DNA from: Avena insularis
Lineage: Eukaryota; Streptophyta; Magnoliopsida; Poales; Poaceae
Reading direction: 5' to 3'
Length of the DNA stretch: 64,000 bases
NCBI GenBank assembly: GCA_023614405.1
Contig: CM042685.1
Coordinates: 235,827,661 to 235,891,660 of the forward strand
Under the pieces are notes generated by a model. It did no database searches. It was not told the DNA's origin and saw nothing but the letters and a program-made list of their open reading frames with translations. Within the stretch, counting starts at the first letter, position 1. Each line of letters starts with the position of its first letter. A program made the translations under genes and the position numbers. This document shows positions 9,321-22,193 of the stretch, in pieces.

Positions 9321-12300
9321 GGTAATTGATGACAATCCCTTTAAGAGGGTTTATATAAGGAATATTAATGAATAAAATGGTAACACCAATATCAAATACT
9401 ACATAAGTATGTGATATTGGTACCACCACCATATATAGGGCAAACTCCCCCACAATCTATGCATGTGTGATGAACTTGAATTTCATTGCATATATTGCCA
9501 TTCATTATCATCGGTGGAGTTTCCTCTATATATATACCACATGCTAAGCAACAACAAAGCTGCAAGAGCATGAAAGGCAAATGCTTAAAAACAAACTCAA
9601 AGCATAAACCATTTCCCTTAAACCCTCTAAAACTTCTCCCCCATGGGCATCGATTGCCGAAATGGGTGAAAAGTTCTAGAAGGCAAATATAGTAATATTT
9701 CCTCCAAAGATGTGCCTTCGCACATATCCAATGATAAATACTTGGGAGGGAGTAGAACTATATCGAGGACTCGAAGATTTCCAAAGGAATAAATTAAAAC
9801 GACACATCACAAATGACGCAAGCAATCACAAGATCCAACAAATCAATTGAAAACAACAAATGAGTCCAAATGGAAACAACGTGATATTATGATATGAGCA
9901 AAAGAGTGCTTTAAATAATAAATAGAGAAGCTCCCCAAGATTTGTGCACAATTCAAAATAAATGCATTAGAATACACATTGCACAAATATGGAATCCTCG
10001 CTCCCCCATAAGCATTTAAAACACAACAAATGAAAGATCAAATAAATGCTTAAATAAAATAGAGAAGTTCCCCAAGATTTGTGCACACTTTTAGAATCGT
10101 TGTATTTCAATACAAAAATGCACAAATATGGAATCCTCACTCCTCCATAAACATTTAAGGCATAAAAAATGAGAAAGAAGATAAATGAGCATTATTAAAA
10201 GAATTAAATGAGCTCCCCAAAGATAATGCACCAATTATGATAATTGCATTTAGGAACAGGGTGCATAATCATGGAATCCTCACTCATACAAGTTCTTTGA
10301 ACAATACAAGGCATGAGAGAACAAATATGAGTGCCCAAACATGCAATCAAGAGGAACAAGCACTCATAGGCAATTAAATTTGGAAGCCACCAAAGAATCA
10401 AAGGGAATAGAAAGGTGGTCTCCAAGGATTAAAAATCAACTAAAATTATCTTCTCATATGTGTATATGTCTCTATGTGGAAAATATCACAAAGACATATT
10501 CCAAAAAATAAATATGCACACATAAAGAAGATTATACAAGAAAGCACATGAAAGGCAAAAATGAAGTCATAACATATATCAATAAGATTTTTTGCTTCAA
10601 AGCATGGCCAAAGGCTCACATATGTCTTATTGTACATTAATGGACTTCAAACACCAACACACTACATATATTACAACTTTCACCAAGGGAAGAGGAGAAA
10701 GTTGGAATATATGTAGAAAGGCAACAAGTATCACAAGAAAATTTTAACTAGCAAAATCTCACTATTGCACATGAGAGAAGTTGAGGAAAAGATAGGCAAT
10801 AAAATTGCTAGATTGACCTATTTGGGATTGGAGGATCATATGCATGATTTTTTATAGTCCCAGATATATATACTCATCTCAACTTATACACATATACAAT
10901 AGAGAGTTCTCTTAATACCATGGCTAGAGATACAACAATTACAAATACATGAATTCATGCTAGAAGGCAACCGACAAAAGGTTGGAATCAAGATATATGA
11001 GCATGAGAAAGAGATACTTGTTACCGAGATATAATTGGTAGGATGTAGAGGATATGAAATCAATGAACATCCTATAGCATGCCTGCAATTTTCATTAATG
11101 CACCACTTCTTCAAGATTGAGAGACAAACATCCAATATATCTCCAATGTATCTAAAACACATTTAAGTACAAAATGCTCTCCAAACTTATTGGGACCAAA
11201 GTAGTTAGTGCAACTACAATACATAGGAGATACTCCACATAAATATGTGCATATTGATATGAAATTGAATTTCATGCACAACTTAGCCGATGGGATTTGG
11301 TGGAGTTTCCCCTATATATTGGATCAAAGAAAGCAAGCATTCCATAATATAGATATGTAGTAAATATGCATACACAAGGCTTTCAAGAACCAAAAATGAG
11401 ATACAATTTGAACAAAAACACCAAGTGAACCGAGATGGCACACACAAGAGTGTGACAAGACAAGTCGGTGTCCAAATTGTATCAAAGAACCAATTCAACA
11501 CATGAAAGCTCACAAGTTCAACAAATGAACTAGGCTAAGGCCAAAAGAGCAAAAATAGATAGAAATAAAAATGCTCAAGGATTTATCTCATTCTAAAATG
11601 GTCAAATCAAGAAACAAGGTATGAGACAAAACCAACTCCCAAAAAGAGCAAGGTTCCAACAAGAAACCAAACTCCCCAAACTTTTCATGATGGCACAAAG
11701 TACCAAACTAAAAGATTGAGCATCCAAGCACATAAAACTCGATATGGATCAAACAAAGAAGCATAAAAGGATTGTTCTAGATAATATAGGAGAGCTCACC
11801 CATAAGTAGTACATTATATAGAATTTTGCTTTTGAATGCAAAATGCACACAAATGAGATCATCACTACTACCTACATTAAATAAAACACAAGAGGATATC
11901 AATAAAAATAAAGGGATCCAAAAGTAGCAAGGAATACATGGGAGCACACAAAACATTTACTTGGCCAAAGATAGGACAATATTAAGCAAAGGCCAAAGTG
12001 AATATGATCAATAAAGTCTACCATAGATTTGGTACTAATTGTCCAAGGACAAGAAGAATTGAGAATAATCTTCCCTAGGTAGTTCATACGGATATCCAAG
12101 ATCGTATTCACACAAAGAAGCATGTAACAAAGTATACATATTAAGTTTGATTCTTCGAAAGAGATTCTTGGTAGCTTCCAATAGTCACACAATCATAGTG
12201 ATTAGAGTGACTTGAAGTAAATGGTTTCCATGAGAATATAGAGATCTAAATATGAGTAAACACATACCAAGAAACACTCTCATATACAAGATCCAAAATA

Positions 12301-13035
12301 TGATCAACAACAACATTCAAGCAAATTGTAACTTGTATGAGCAAATGCGTCACATAGGTGCTAGATAATTATCAATATCAATTCTAAGTGACACAACCTC
12401 GAATATTCACATTTTCTAGGATTGTAATATGCACTAAGCATATGACTCACCCCATAATGTGATACTACCATAAAACCAACATGAGGCAAAATGATAAAAA
12501 TAGAGATAATTAATGGACATTATAAAATTAAGTTTCTCATGATAATTATACCACATAGAGACTAGACAATAATCCAATATAAATACTAGGTGGTATTCCT
12601 CATGTACACACAATTTTTAGGATTGTGGAATGCCCAAGCATAACACTCCCCCAAAATGGGATAATCCATTAATCTCTCAAACGAGCCAAATAAGATACCA
12701 AATATAACCAAGTAAGGCTCAAACACAAGAAACACACATACATGGTGTGCCACCTAATCATACACAAATATGCTTGATACCTCAAGATAGTTAAGTGGAA
12801 AGCACAACATGTACAAAATCATGGAAGATACAAAACCAACACATGCACAAGGGGGCGAGTAACTTTCAATGAAATGAGTTAAGCATATGTTATCGCAAGG
12901 AGGAACATTGGAAATATAATAATAATAGGAGCAATATAAACCACATGACTTGGCTTGACAAATATAATAATGAAGATCCCTTAATTCTTCATGATGTAGC
13001 CAAGTCTCCAATGCCCTCCAAAACACACCTATTGA
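9321..13035 (-). other. non-coding internal region of the gag-only element, with degenerate repeats
   Basis: About 3.7 kb of AT-rich DNA where pol would be expected. No frame exceeds 100 codons or shows a retroelement motif. Degenerate repeats are visible: segments starting GAG(A)AAG(C/T)TCCCCAAGATTTG at about 9928 and 10063, and a weaker one at about 10210, each followed by ATGGAATCCTC(A/G)CTC; a GGTGGAGTTTCC segment at about 9512 and again at about 11298; and a TAGGATTGT segment at about 12418 and 12617. These suggest expansion by local duplication rather than decay of a pol gene. Confidence 0.7.
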
Positions 13036-15446
13036 TCAAGTTTTGGATTGTTGGTCCCCAACCAAGTTGGGTCCTAAGAAGTTAGTCACAATAGGCTTGG
13101 CAACCCAAATGGATCTTTTCTTGACACCACATTGGGCACCAACAAATTTGGCAAACACATTGCCAACCTCATCCTTCCAAAGAGAATAAGCATCATCAAT
13201 AATGATAGGGTTGGATGAGGAGATACCGAGAGTGCATGAGGAAGAAATATGCCCCTTCTCACGGCATATGTAGCAAGTTCTACTCTTGCCATCTTTCTTC
13301 TTAGGAGAAGCCACAACTCGAGGAAGAGCTCGAGTAGTCCTCTTAGGAAGAGGCCTATTAATGACTTGAGGTGGATCTTGAGGCCGCTTCCCTTGTTGCT
13401 TCACACTAAGAGGCTTTTTCTTCAATGGGCAAGATCTAACATGGTGCCCTTCTTCCTTGCACTTGAAGCAAACAATGTTGGCCGGATTCTTGACTTGATC
13501 TTGGACATTCTTCTTGTTGTCCTTGTGCTTCAACTTGATAGTGGACTTGTTCTTGACATTGGAGTTGAATCCAAGACCACTCTTGTCATTGGGGGATTTT
13601 TGCACACTCAAGATTTTGTTGAGTGTGACCTTCCCTTGATGACCCTTTTTCAAGTCATTCTTCAAAGAAGTGACTTGAGCCTTGAGCTCTTTGATTTCCT
13701 CTACATGGTTAGTTTCAACAAAAGTACTAGAGGAAGTAGGTGCTACATTGTTAGAGCAACAAGGCACGGAATGTAATTCATCACGAGATATAACATGGTT
13801 GTGAGAGGATGAATTACAAGGACTAGCACATGACAATATAACATTTGGAGTAGATGTAGTGCTAATGTCCACATGAGGCCCACTAGATATTACCTTTGAC
13901 ACGATGGCCTCATGAGCTAACTTTCGCCTACCATGGGAGACTAGAAGATCCTCATGCGAGCTCGAGAGCTTATCATGACTTTCTTCTAATTTCCCATAGT
14001 TGCTAGTTAGCAAAGCAAGTTGAGCCTTTAGCTCAACATTCTCCTTCAAAATATATGCTTCACAAGAAATATAGTTAGTAGCACAAGCATCATTATTATT
14101 AGCAAGAGGTGAGGGCAACTTGTCAAGCTCTTTTAAATATGAAGCTTTAAGTTGCTCATGTGAGTCGGTGAGTTTGATGAGCTCCCTCTTAACGACCCGA
14201 GAGCCATTTTCGAGGTGCTTAAAATCCTCAACAAGTTTAGCATAAGAAACTTCAAGTTCATCATTTTTAATCTTGAAGGAGTTAGCCACCGCAAGTTCTC
14301 TATCATGGTATTCCTTTACTCTAGATAATTCTAGAGTAAAAGTCTCCTCAAGAGATTATTTGGTGGTTTGTTCTTATTCAAGGGAGTCCTTTAGTTGTGC
14401 AACTTCATTAGCATAGTCACGCTCAAGTGCAAACTTTTCATCAATTAAGTTTTGTTGCTCCTCAATAAGATCATTGCCTTCTATGGCACAATTCAAGATT
14501 TCAAGAAAGTTGGAGGAAGCAATTTTATTTTTGAAGAGAGCGCTATAGACAACCTCTCCCATTTTCTTAATAGAGATAATATCATACTTACTTCTATAAT
14601 CATCATTATCATTCTCAACCTCATCATCATCATCATGAGATACAATGGGATTCAAAGAGGTTACCTTTGTTCCCTTAGCCATAAGGCACATGTGAGAACC
14701 GGAGGAAGGTGATGATGAGATTGCACTTGTAGCTCTCTTCAAGACCTTGTCTTGGCCCATAGAATCTTCATTTTCCTCTACATGGTTAGCAACACAAGCA
14801 CTAGAGGAATAGAAGCATTTTTATCATGGCAACAAGACAACATGAGCATATCATCATGAGATTTATTCAAGTCATTTCTACATGATATGCAAGGACTATT
14901 AACACAAGCATGTGAGGAATTTTGAGTGCTAGAAGCGTTAAGGTCCAAAGATAGATCATTGCAACTAGATATATATGAGGGATTACAAATAATGAACACA
15001 CTATCCATATTGCAATTTCTATCACCACTCACCATATCATTTCCTTGTGAAAAGTCACATGTTGGTGAAGTGGTAGAGGATGAGAACTCATCTCGACCGA
15101 AAGTGGAAGCAACACAATCATCCTCAATAATGTTGGACTTGCTATATTTATCTTGAAGCTTGGTCCATATCTCACGAGCGCTTGAATAAGGCATGATAGA
15201 AGAAAGAACTACATTGCTCACAACATGCAAAAGAATTTTAGTAGCTAGAGCATCTATATGAGAGTTCAACTTCTCCTCTAAAGATTCTTTTTGGGTATCC
15301 ATAGGAGAAGAGAAACCCACATATAGATATCCCTCGATAATTGGGTGAATTTCCCGAAACAAATTAAGCATGCAAATTTTCCAAACATCATAATGTGTGC
15401 CATCGAATGTGAGCGTGTCCTTGTGCACTAATACCCTAGCCGACAT
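13036..15446 (-). pseudogene. retrotransposon gag with two CCHC zinc knuckles (broken)
   Basis: The reading starts at ATG 15446 (MSARVLVHKDTLTFDGTHYD), typical of the UBN2-like gag domain of plant LTR elements, followed by a helical region with AREIWTKLQDKYSKSN. A one-base shift near 14805 moves the frame. TAA stops lie at 14374-14376 and 14356-14358. After these the frame is open to 13036. The middle (about 14700-13700) is a long charged region likely to form coiled coil. Two zinc knuckles follow: C-F-K-C-K-E-E-G-H-H-V-R-S-C at about 13470 and C-Y-I-C-R-E-K-G-H-I-S-S-S-C at about 13260. Gag forms the virus-like particle and binds RNA. The three lesions make this copy non-functional, but the C-terminal 417 codons are intact. 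Confidence 0.85.
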
Positions 15447-15486
15447 CTTTACTCTCAAGGCAGTGAAGCCTAAAATGAGAGACCGT

Positions 15487-15498
15487 GCTCTGATACCA
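15487..15498 (-). promoter_or_regulatory. primer-binding site (initiator tRNA-Met type)
   Basis: The minus strand reads TGGTATCAGAGC two bases inside the 5' LTR end. This matches the 3' end of plant initiator tRNA-Met and fixes the element's orientation. Confidence 0.9.
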
Positions 15499-15500
15499 AT

Positions 15501-17574
15501 TGAAAGGATACGGATGTATCCTAGAGGGGGGGTGAATAGGCGATTAAAACTTTTCCTAGAGTGGCTCAACAAAGGCGGAATAAAACTAGTGTTTACTTTG
15601 TTAAGCACAACCTAGAACAACTAAGGTTCACCTATGTGCACCAACAACTTATTCTAAGCAATATAAGCAACAAAGTGATAGTATATATTACTTCAAGCAC
15701 GAAGGCTATCACAATGTAAAGTGCATAAGTAAAGAGCTCGGGTATAGAGATAACCGAGGCACGCGGGGACACCGAAATTTTACCGAGTTCCTCCCAACAT
15801 GGAGTACATCTCGTTTGGAGAGGGGGTGGTATCAAACCACCAACGCCACAAAAGGCCTCCCTTATTCTCCGGTGAATCTCACCCCAACAGGATCGATCCA
15901 TGCTTCCACTATCGGTGCACTTGTTGGTGGCAACCGGAACCTCTCACAAGGTTGGGGCACTTCTCCACAACTTAATTGGAGGCTCCCAACAAATGCCACA
16001 AAAGGCCACAATGCCACCAAGGCCACAAAACCGTCTAGGGTTCCAAGAACCCAAGAGGGACAAGCTCCAATGAGTCACACGAACCAAATCCTCCGAGGAT
16101 AACTCAAACCGATGCACCAAATGCAAATGGCAAGAACACCACAAAGGTGCTCAAATCCCTCTCTCCCGAATTCCACCAAAGCTACAAAAGCTTATGGGGG
16201 AATAAGAGAGGAAGAACAATGGAGGAATTCCACAAAAGACTCCAAGATCTAGATCCCAATATGTTCCCCTCACTTAGAGGAGAGATTGATTGGTGGGATT
16301 GTAGATCTAGATCTCCTCTTTCAAATACCTCAAGAATATGCAAGAATCATTGTAGGGATTGAGAGAAAGCAAGCTCAAGAAGGTCAATAATGGAGGGTAA
16401 AACTTGCAAGAATGGTTGGGGAACCATTGGGGAAGAAGGCCCCTTAAATAGGTCCCCCGAAAATCCAACCGTTGAAGCCCAAAAATGCGAATCCCGGTAC
16501 TACCGGACATTCCCGGTACTACCAGACATTCCCTAGGGATCCCAGGTCGCCAAACGCACCTTATTCAGTACCACCCGGTACTAAGGGGCGGTACTAGCGG
16601 ACCTTCGGTACTACCGGACCCTGGTCCGGTACTACCGGTCACCCCTGAACGAAAACGGGCATAACTTTTGCATCCGGACTCCGATTTTGATGATCTTGGG
16701 CTCGTTTCGAAGAGGACAAAAAGATCTAAAAGATAATGCAAATAAACATCATAGTACAGCAAGGGAGGATAGCTCCAAATGACGAAAGGTTTAACCTCTC
16801 TCAAAAAGACGAACCGATAAAACCTCCCACATCGAAAACATAATAGAAAATGCATATGAAATCCGTTTTCGATGAACTAGAGCTTGTCATGGAGATTAAC
16901 ACAAGCTATAAATCCTCACATGAGTAAGAACTAAATAATGGAAGGTTTTTACCTATCTCTAAAATACAAACCGGTAAGACCTCCATGATCAAAATGCAAT
17001 AAGATATAAAAGGGAAATCCGTTTTTGATGACCTAGAGCTTGTTATGGAGATTACCACAAGCTCTATATCCTCACATGGATAAGACCAAATAACAACCAA
17101 ATATGATGATGCAAGTATGCAAAGGTTTGAGCTCTCTCCGAACGATGTGATCGAGTTACTCATTGGAGAGCCCCTCTTGATAGTACGGCTATCTATCCTA
17201 AACCCGGTCTCCCACTAACAACATGAGACCGGCAAAAGGGAAAACCTATCAAGATTATACCTTTGCCTTGAGCATTCTACTTGAGTTCGATGTAGACGAT
17301 CTTGCCCTTCTCAAGATTGAACGCCTTCCTTGATTCTTCATCATCGATCCATGATCACCGAGGATGGCAAGCATCAAACATGAGATCTTCTATAGATGCC
17401 GCATTTTGAGCTTGCACAAGACATCTTCTTCTCATTTCATCGACCTTGAAGCCAACACATGCTCCAAGCGATGCCAATGGACCATTACTACAAGTACAAC
17501 TCAATACACACATTAGTCCATAAAGATTGTCATTAATTACCAAAACCACACATGGGGGCCCACATGTTCTTTCA
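15501..17574 (-). repeat. 5' LTR of the gag-only retrotransposon
   Basis: 2074 bp; begins TGAAAGGATACGG and ends ACATGTTCTTTCA on the plus strand. Compared with the other LTR it carries an extra CCAAGGCCACAA-type 12-bp unit near 16015 and scattered substitutions. Confidence 0.95.
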
Positions 17575-17579
17575 CCTAG

Positions 17580-18265
17580 AAAATGCAGTAAATACTGTGT
17601 TTCCCCATTCTGAGCAAAGAGAGTGCTTTGGACATATGTGGATGAATTTGATCAAAAAGTTCAGAGGAGAAGAATTTGGGTGCATGTGGCCTGCAGCAAG
17701 ATCTTGCACTACCCAGACACATTCATATCATCTTGGTAAGATAATGGCAGCATGTACTGATAATGATTTTGGTACATGGCTGCAAACCTATCACTCTCTC
17801 TTATGGTATCGGTCAGGATTTAATACTTCCATCAAATGTGATCATATCAACAACAACTTGGCAGGGAGTTTTAACAACAAGGTGAAGGATTTAAAGGACT
17901 TGCGTCTACATGACATGGTTGACCAAATTAGGATCATGATCATGCGCTTGTGGGAATTGAGAAGAAGAATTGGTGATGTCCTGCAAGGGGACACGCTTCC
18001 TGCAGTGATACAACAGGTTTTCAACAAGAGTAGAAATCTTGCACATTTGAAAGTTGAGAAATCTTCTTTGTGGGGTGCTGAAGTTAGAGACACCAAAACT
18101 GGAAGAAGACATGTTGTTGACACTGAAACACATGAATGCACTTGCTAGGGTTGGCAACACAATGGAAAGCCATGTGAGCATGCCATACTTTTCTTGGCCT
18201 CCAAACCAAAGTTAAATATGCACCCATATTTGCATGAATATTATTCAGTAGAAAAATTTAAAGCT
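17580..18265 (+). pseudogene. MULE transposase, catalytic core and SWIM finger (continuation)
   Basis: Continues the transposase after the gag-only insertion. The frame is open from 17580 (ENAVNTVFPHSEQRECFGHM) through FNTSIKCDHINNNLAGSFNN to HECTC, then an in-frame TAG (18146-18148), then GWQHNGKPCEHAI. Together C-x-C...C-E-H form a SWIM zinc finger, the usual C-terminal module of MuDR transposases. The single stop replaces one residue between the first cysteine pair and the Trp. The frame continues with YYSVEKFKAAY to the solo-LTR insertion. The catalytic glutamate region should lie here, but I have not assigned it with certainty. Confidence 0.88.
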
Positions 18266-18270
18266 GCATA
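18266..18270. repeat. 5-bp target duplication, left copy (GCATA)
   Basis: GCATA here and at 19849-19853 flank the solo LTR. Confidence 0.9.
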
Positions 18271-19848
18271 TGTAGGGTTCGCAGCATAGAAAACAAAAAA
18301 TTTCCTACGATGGGAACAACTATGTACCAAGATCTATCTACTAGATACAAACAACGGGCGGATGTATATCCGTAGAGAACATACCCTTGAAGACCGACAA
18401 AGCTTAACGAGTTAAACTCGTGGTTGATGTAGATGATCTCTTGCCGATCTCAAGATCGAGAGGAAGTCCTTAGCACCGCAACTTAGCGGTGCATCCGTGC
18501 TCACACACACGTCCGAGGCATCGAGCAACCTCCGCCTCCTCGCTCCAGCGATGCAGCGGAAACACAACTCTTTCTTGCCGAATAGCCACCGGGAACATGT
18601 ATCTCGCTAGTCCGAGACCATGGGGAATAAATACTAGAGGGGGAGAGAGATCCTTCACGAGGAGGTGTGAGTGAGAAGTGAGGAGGGGGTGCCTTTTATA
18701 GGAGAGGGGGAACCCCAAGGGGGTGTCCGACGCATGGGGGCTGCCCCTTGCCCTCCCCTCATTCATGTGGGTGGACACTGCACTCACAAAAATCCTTTCA
18801 ATTCCCTCCACTCAAAATCCCAATCAAATTCCCATTAAATTTCCACCAAATTTAATGCAAACTCTCATTAAATAAAACTCATTTTATTTATTCAGAATTT
18901 TGTCAATTACTTTAATGACAAAAATTCACATATAACCCCTTGCTAGTATTTCATTTCACATGCAAAAACACTTTCTGCAATTTCATCCAAAAACTTGTTT
19001 TGGTATCTAGTGAAATAAATTCCTGCGCTTGTTATTCTTTCCGGCATGAAACTTTTGCTCCAATTGGATGTCGGTGTCTCTTAAGTGTGTCACCCTATGG
19101 TTCGCGAATAATGCGGACATGATTGAGACCCCTCTCTGATCAATAATCAGAAGCGGGATCTAGAGACCCATACTGACTCCCACACATTCAACGATGACTT
19201 TCTTGTGATCGTCGGAACCTTTTACGCTAGTATCTTAGTCCATTTGTTTCGCGATATATTACATGTCCGAGATTCGATCATCGGTATCTCCATACCTACT
19301 TTGATCTCGTTACTGACATGCACTCTTTTCTTGTTCCCGTGATATAACATCGGGATGAACAAATTCCACTCTCGATCCATGGGCCTCAACATAACACTTT
19401 ATTAGTTCTGAACCCATCTTTATAATCACCCTGTTACGGTGTGATGTTTGATGTTATCAAGAAACTCTTCCGGTGTTAGTGATTGACATGATCTCATGGT
19501 CTAAGGATTAGGATTACTTCGTAAGTTGTTATAGCAATATAAACTCAATGACTTTGATCGTAATGCTATACTTCAGATGAATGTTTATCACACCATTACA
19601 CTAATGTTGTGATCTCGTTATTAACAACATCCAATGTCCATGATCAGGAAACCTTGATCATCTTGTTAATCAACGAGCTAGTTTATGAGAGAGGCATAAC
19701 TAGGAAACTTTCTGTTTGTTTATTAAGCACACATGTATTAATGTTTCCGTATTAATACAATTATAGTATGCAAAATAAACATCTATCATATACTTGGAAT
19801 ATACATAATAAACACTTTATTATTGCCTCTTAGGGCATATCCCCTTCA
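18271..19848 (-). mobile_element. solo LTR of an Angela/WIS/BARE-type Copia element
   Basis: 1578 bp, beginning TGTAGGGTTCGCAGCATAGA and ending GGGCATATCCCCTTCA, flanked by GCATA on both sides. The ends match the reversed LTR ends of the large elements at 37910-63811. No primer-binding site, coding region or second LTR is attached, which fits loss of the interior by LTR-LTR recombination. It has diverged noticeably from those LTRs. It interrupts the transposase C-terminal region. Confidence 0.9.
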
Positions 19849-19853
19849 GCATA

Positions 19854-20717
19854 TGCAACTCCAATTCCAGCACTTACAGACCAGACTCAATGGCCTGAAG
19901 TAGAATTTGAATTTTCTATATGTCCTCCACTAACCAAAAGAAAAGCTGGCCGGCCTAAGCAAAGTAGATTCAAGGCATGGTTTGAGAAAGGTGGGAGTAG
20001 TAAGAAAGGGAAAAAGGATGATAAGCCAAAAAGACCTCAAAAGGTAACAAAAACAGATGCAAGCTTTGCCAGGAACTTGGGCACCGAGCTGGGTCTTCCA
20101 AATGCTGTTACACTCCTGAAAAGCCAAAGAAGTATGCAATATTTTTTGTTATTGTTACTATTGTTTATTCACTTTGTTTTGTTGCAAAATGACGTGTTAT
20201 GTTTTTTAGGAGAAAATGTCCAGTTCAGCCCCTTGTTGTTGAAAAATGTCGGCCAACCAAAAAGGCAAGACTTGGTGGATTCAGAAAAAATAGAAATGTG
20301 CAGATCATGTTTACTGATGATCAAACAAGGCAAAATGAGTCTATTCAGTTGCCAACTTTTGTGGATGTTGCAATGGAAGCAGATGATGTCCTTGATCATA
20401 TTGTGCTGCAATCTATTGAGTTGCCACCTGTTTTGGATGATGTGCAAACCGAAGAGGCAACACAAGAGTCTATTGAGGTGCCACCTGAACCTGTTCTGGA
20501 GGTTGTGCTGAACGACATCGCTGATTTGGCTGTTGAATTGCCACCAAACCAATTCAGGAGGTTTTTCTGCAAAAGTTGTTGGGGCCAACTGTTGCTGGTA
20601 AGAAAACCAAGAGCGTCAACAAATTATGTCATGTTGAACCAAGAAGTGAAAAAAAAGATCGAGTGGCAAGAGGCAAACAAAATAGAGTTGGAACACATTA
20701 TGTTTGTTGTACTTTGA
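19854..20717 (+). pseudogene. MULE transposase, C-terminal part
   Basis: After the solo LTR the frame resumes (PALTDQTQWPEVEFEFSICP, then KRKAGRPKQSRFKAWFEKGG). A one-base shift is needed near 20050 to read C-K-L-C-Q-E-L-G-H-R-A-G-S-S-K-C, a C-terminal zinc knuckle. A GT...AG intron fits 20132-20209. The last exon (20210-20717) is open and reads RKCPVQPLVVEKCRPTKKAR and then an acidic tail with repeated (I/V)ELPP or EVPP motifs, ending at TGA 20715-20717. Basic K/R-rich stretches suit nuclear targeting. MULE transposases commonly end with a knuckle and a variable tail. The last exon is intact although the gene is not. Confidence 0.8.
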
Positions 20718-22193
20718 TGTGAAAACCTATATTTCATTGATGTAATCTTGATTGTTTTATTGGTTTGTGTAATTTGATGTGAAAACTTATGTGATGTGAA
20801 TTTGAATTTGAACTCAAATTCAAATTAATTTGAATTTGACATTCTAATTTGAACGAACATTCAATATTTTTAGAGTTTATTGGTTTTCTCTATGATGTTT
20901 TAATGCTTTATGTACTATTATGCATGTTAGTTTATTAATCCTAATCCTTTTGTGAAGTACATCTCATTGTCACCGAAAATGTGCTAGAAATGGCCTCCAA
21001 AGCTAGGGGAAACGACCCCATTGCTAAGCATCTTATTTTTCGACCTTGTCCAAATCATCCAAATAAATGTCCTTAACATCTATTCTACCTATATAGTATT
21101 AGTACGAAATCTCACTATTTTTTGAATTAATCTTCATATTATTAAATTATTTTTGAAAGTATATGCTATTATACGAAATGATTAAAAAACAACTTTAAAA
21201 CATGATATTTCAGAACTAAATTCAAATCCTTCTTTGTCACTCCAAAATGAATCTAAGGTGGGATTTTTGATATTTTGCATTTTTAAAACCCCTCTACTCT
21301 CTCCTTTGAACTCTCTGCAACCTCAGTCGAGGTTGTTCGATCTGTGAAGGATTTTTCATGCAAATTTATTTTTATCATGTTTATGATTTTTCCTCGTAAC
21401 TAGGTAACATAACTTGACTATGTGCAAATGTTTTGTATTTTTTTGATTTTTTTGAATTAGTTATGCACGGTCAAAGTTGTCAAAACCCCATTGACTGATC
21501 TCAAAACCCCTCAAAACTCCATTCGTTGACCAGGCTAACCCTGACGACCAACCTGGAGCGTTGATGTAACCCTAGCGCGCTACCTGGGACGTTCGATCTG
21601 TTCTTCTAGAAGGATTCTGTGTGAGTGCAGCTAACCCTAATGACCAACCTCGACCGTTCATCTAACGCTGTGCGCTAAACTCCCGCCGTGCGATATGGTC
21701 TTCTAGGAGGAATCATGAGCGATCCGCGAGAGCCCAGTTTCTTCGACGTGATTGGTTGGCGTTTTTTCTTCCAGCGAGTCTCATCTGGTTCGGCAGGAGA
21801 CCGTGACATGTCCGCTGGGCCATCCATGCATCGTCCAACAGGTCTGTTTATGCCTCTGCTCGTGGCAGCCACACCTATGTGCCCCCGCCTGTCGATGCCC
21901 TCTTTTCTAGGGCCTTTGCCATGCATGCGCCATGCAGCGTGCCCGTCGTAGCCTGGCTATTGCGCGCAGCATCGCAGCCTGGCTATTGCGCGCAGCGTCG
22001 CAACATGACAACGTTTATGCATCACATGCACGCGCCGATGCAGCCTTACCGTCAAACACCGATGGATGCTCTGCCCGCCGCTTGGATAACCCGTCCCGTC
22101 GCTTTGAATGCTCTGTGACGGCTTTGACTGCTCGACGGAGATCAAACGCCACCACACCTTCTTCACACTAGGATTTGCAATAGCTGCCCCTAT
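20718..22193. other. MULE internal region, repeats only
   Basis: Just past the transposase there are duplicated TTGATGTGAAAAC(C/T)TAT segments (about 20714 and 20774) and an AT-rich palindromic cluster of TTTGAATTT/AAATTCAAA at 20797-20840. A diverged direct repeat (CTAACCCT(G/A)(A/C)(C/T)GACCAACCT...) lies at about 21535-21582 and 21630-21677. A 26-bp tandem unit (AGCCTGGCTATTGCGCGCAG...) occupies 21950-22001. Short GC-rich frames at 21688-22171 overlap on both strands and show no motif. Confidence 0.5.

Larger units (their letters stand above)
7243..17574 (-). mobile_element. gag-only (non-autonomous) LTR retrotransposon
   Basis: A 10,332-bp element with LTRs of 2064 and 2074 bp, TG...CA ends and a perfect 5-bp target duplication. 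It reads on the minus strand: 5' LTR 15501-17574, primer-binding site 15487-15498, gag about 15446-13036, about 3.7 kb without coding capacity, purine tract 9307-9320, 3' LTR 7243-9306. No protease, integrase, reverse transcriptase or RNase H motif is visible in any frame of the 6.2-kb interior, so mobility must have depended on another element's enzymes. The LTRs differ by roughly 2-3% in the parts I compared by eye, so insertion is fairly recent compared with the MULE. The gag looks Copia-like but the lineage is not certain. Confidence 0.9.

Noticed and set aside
9928..10300. A possible CRISPR-like or satellite array
   Set aside because: Repeats are degenerate, longer than 100 bp and few, inside a eukaryotic retrotransposon. 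Neither a CRISPR nor a true satellite.
20797..20840. Palindromic TTTGAATTT cluster as a possible origin or small-RNA gene
   Set aside because: Simple AT-rich alternation after the transposase stop. The imperfect arms are expected from low complexity.
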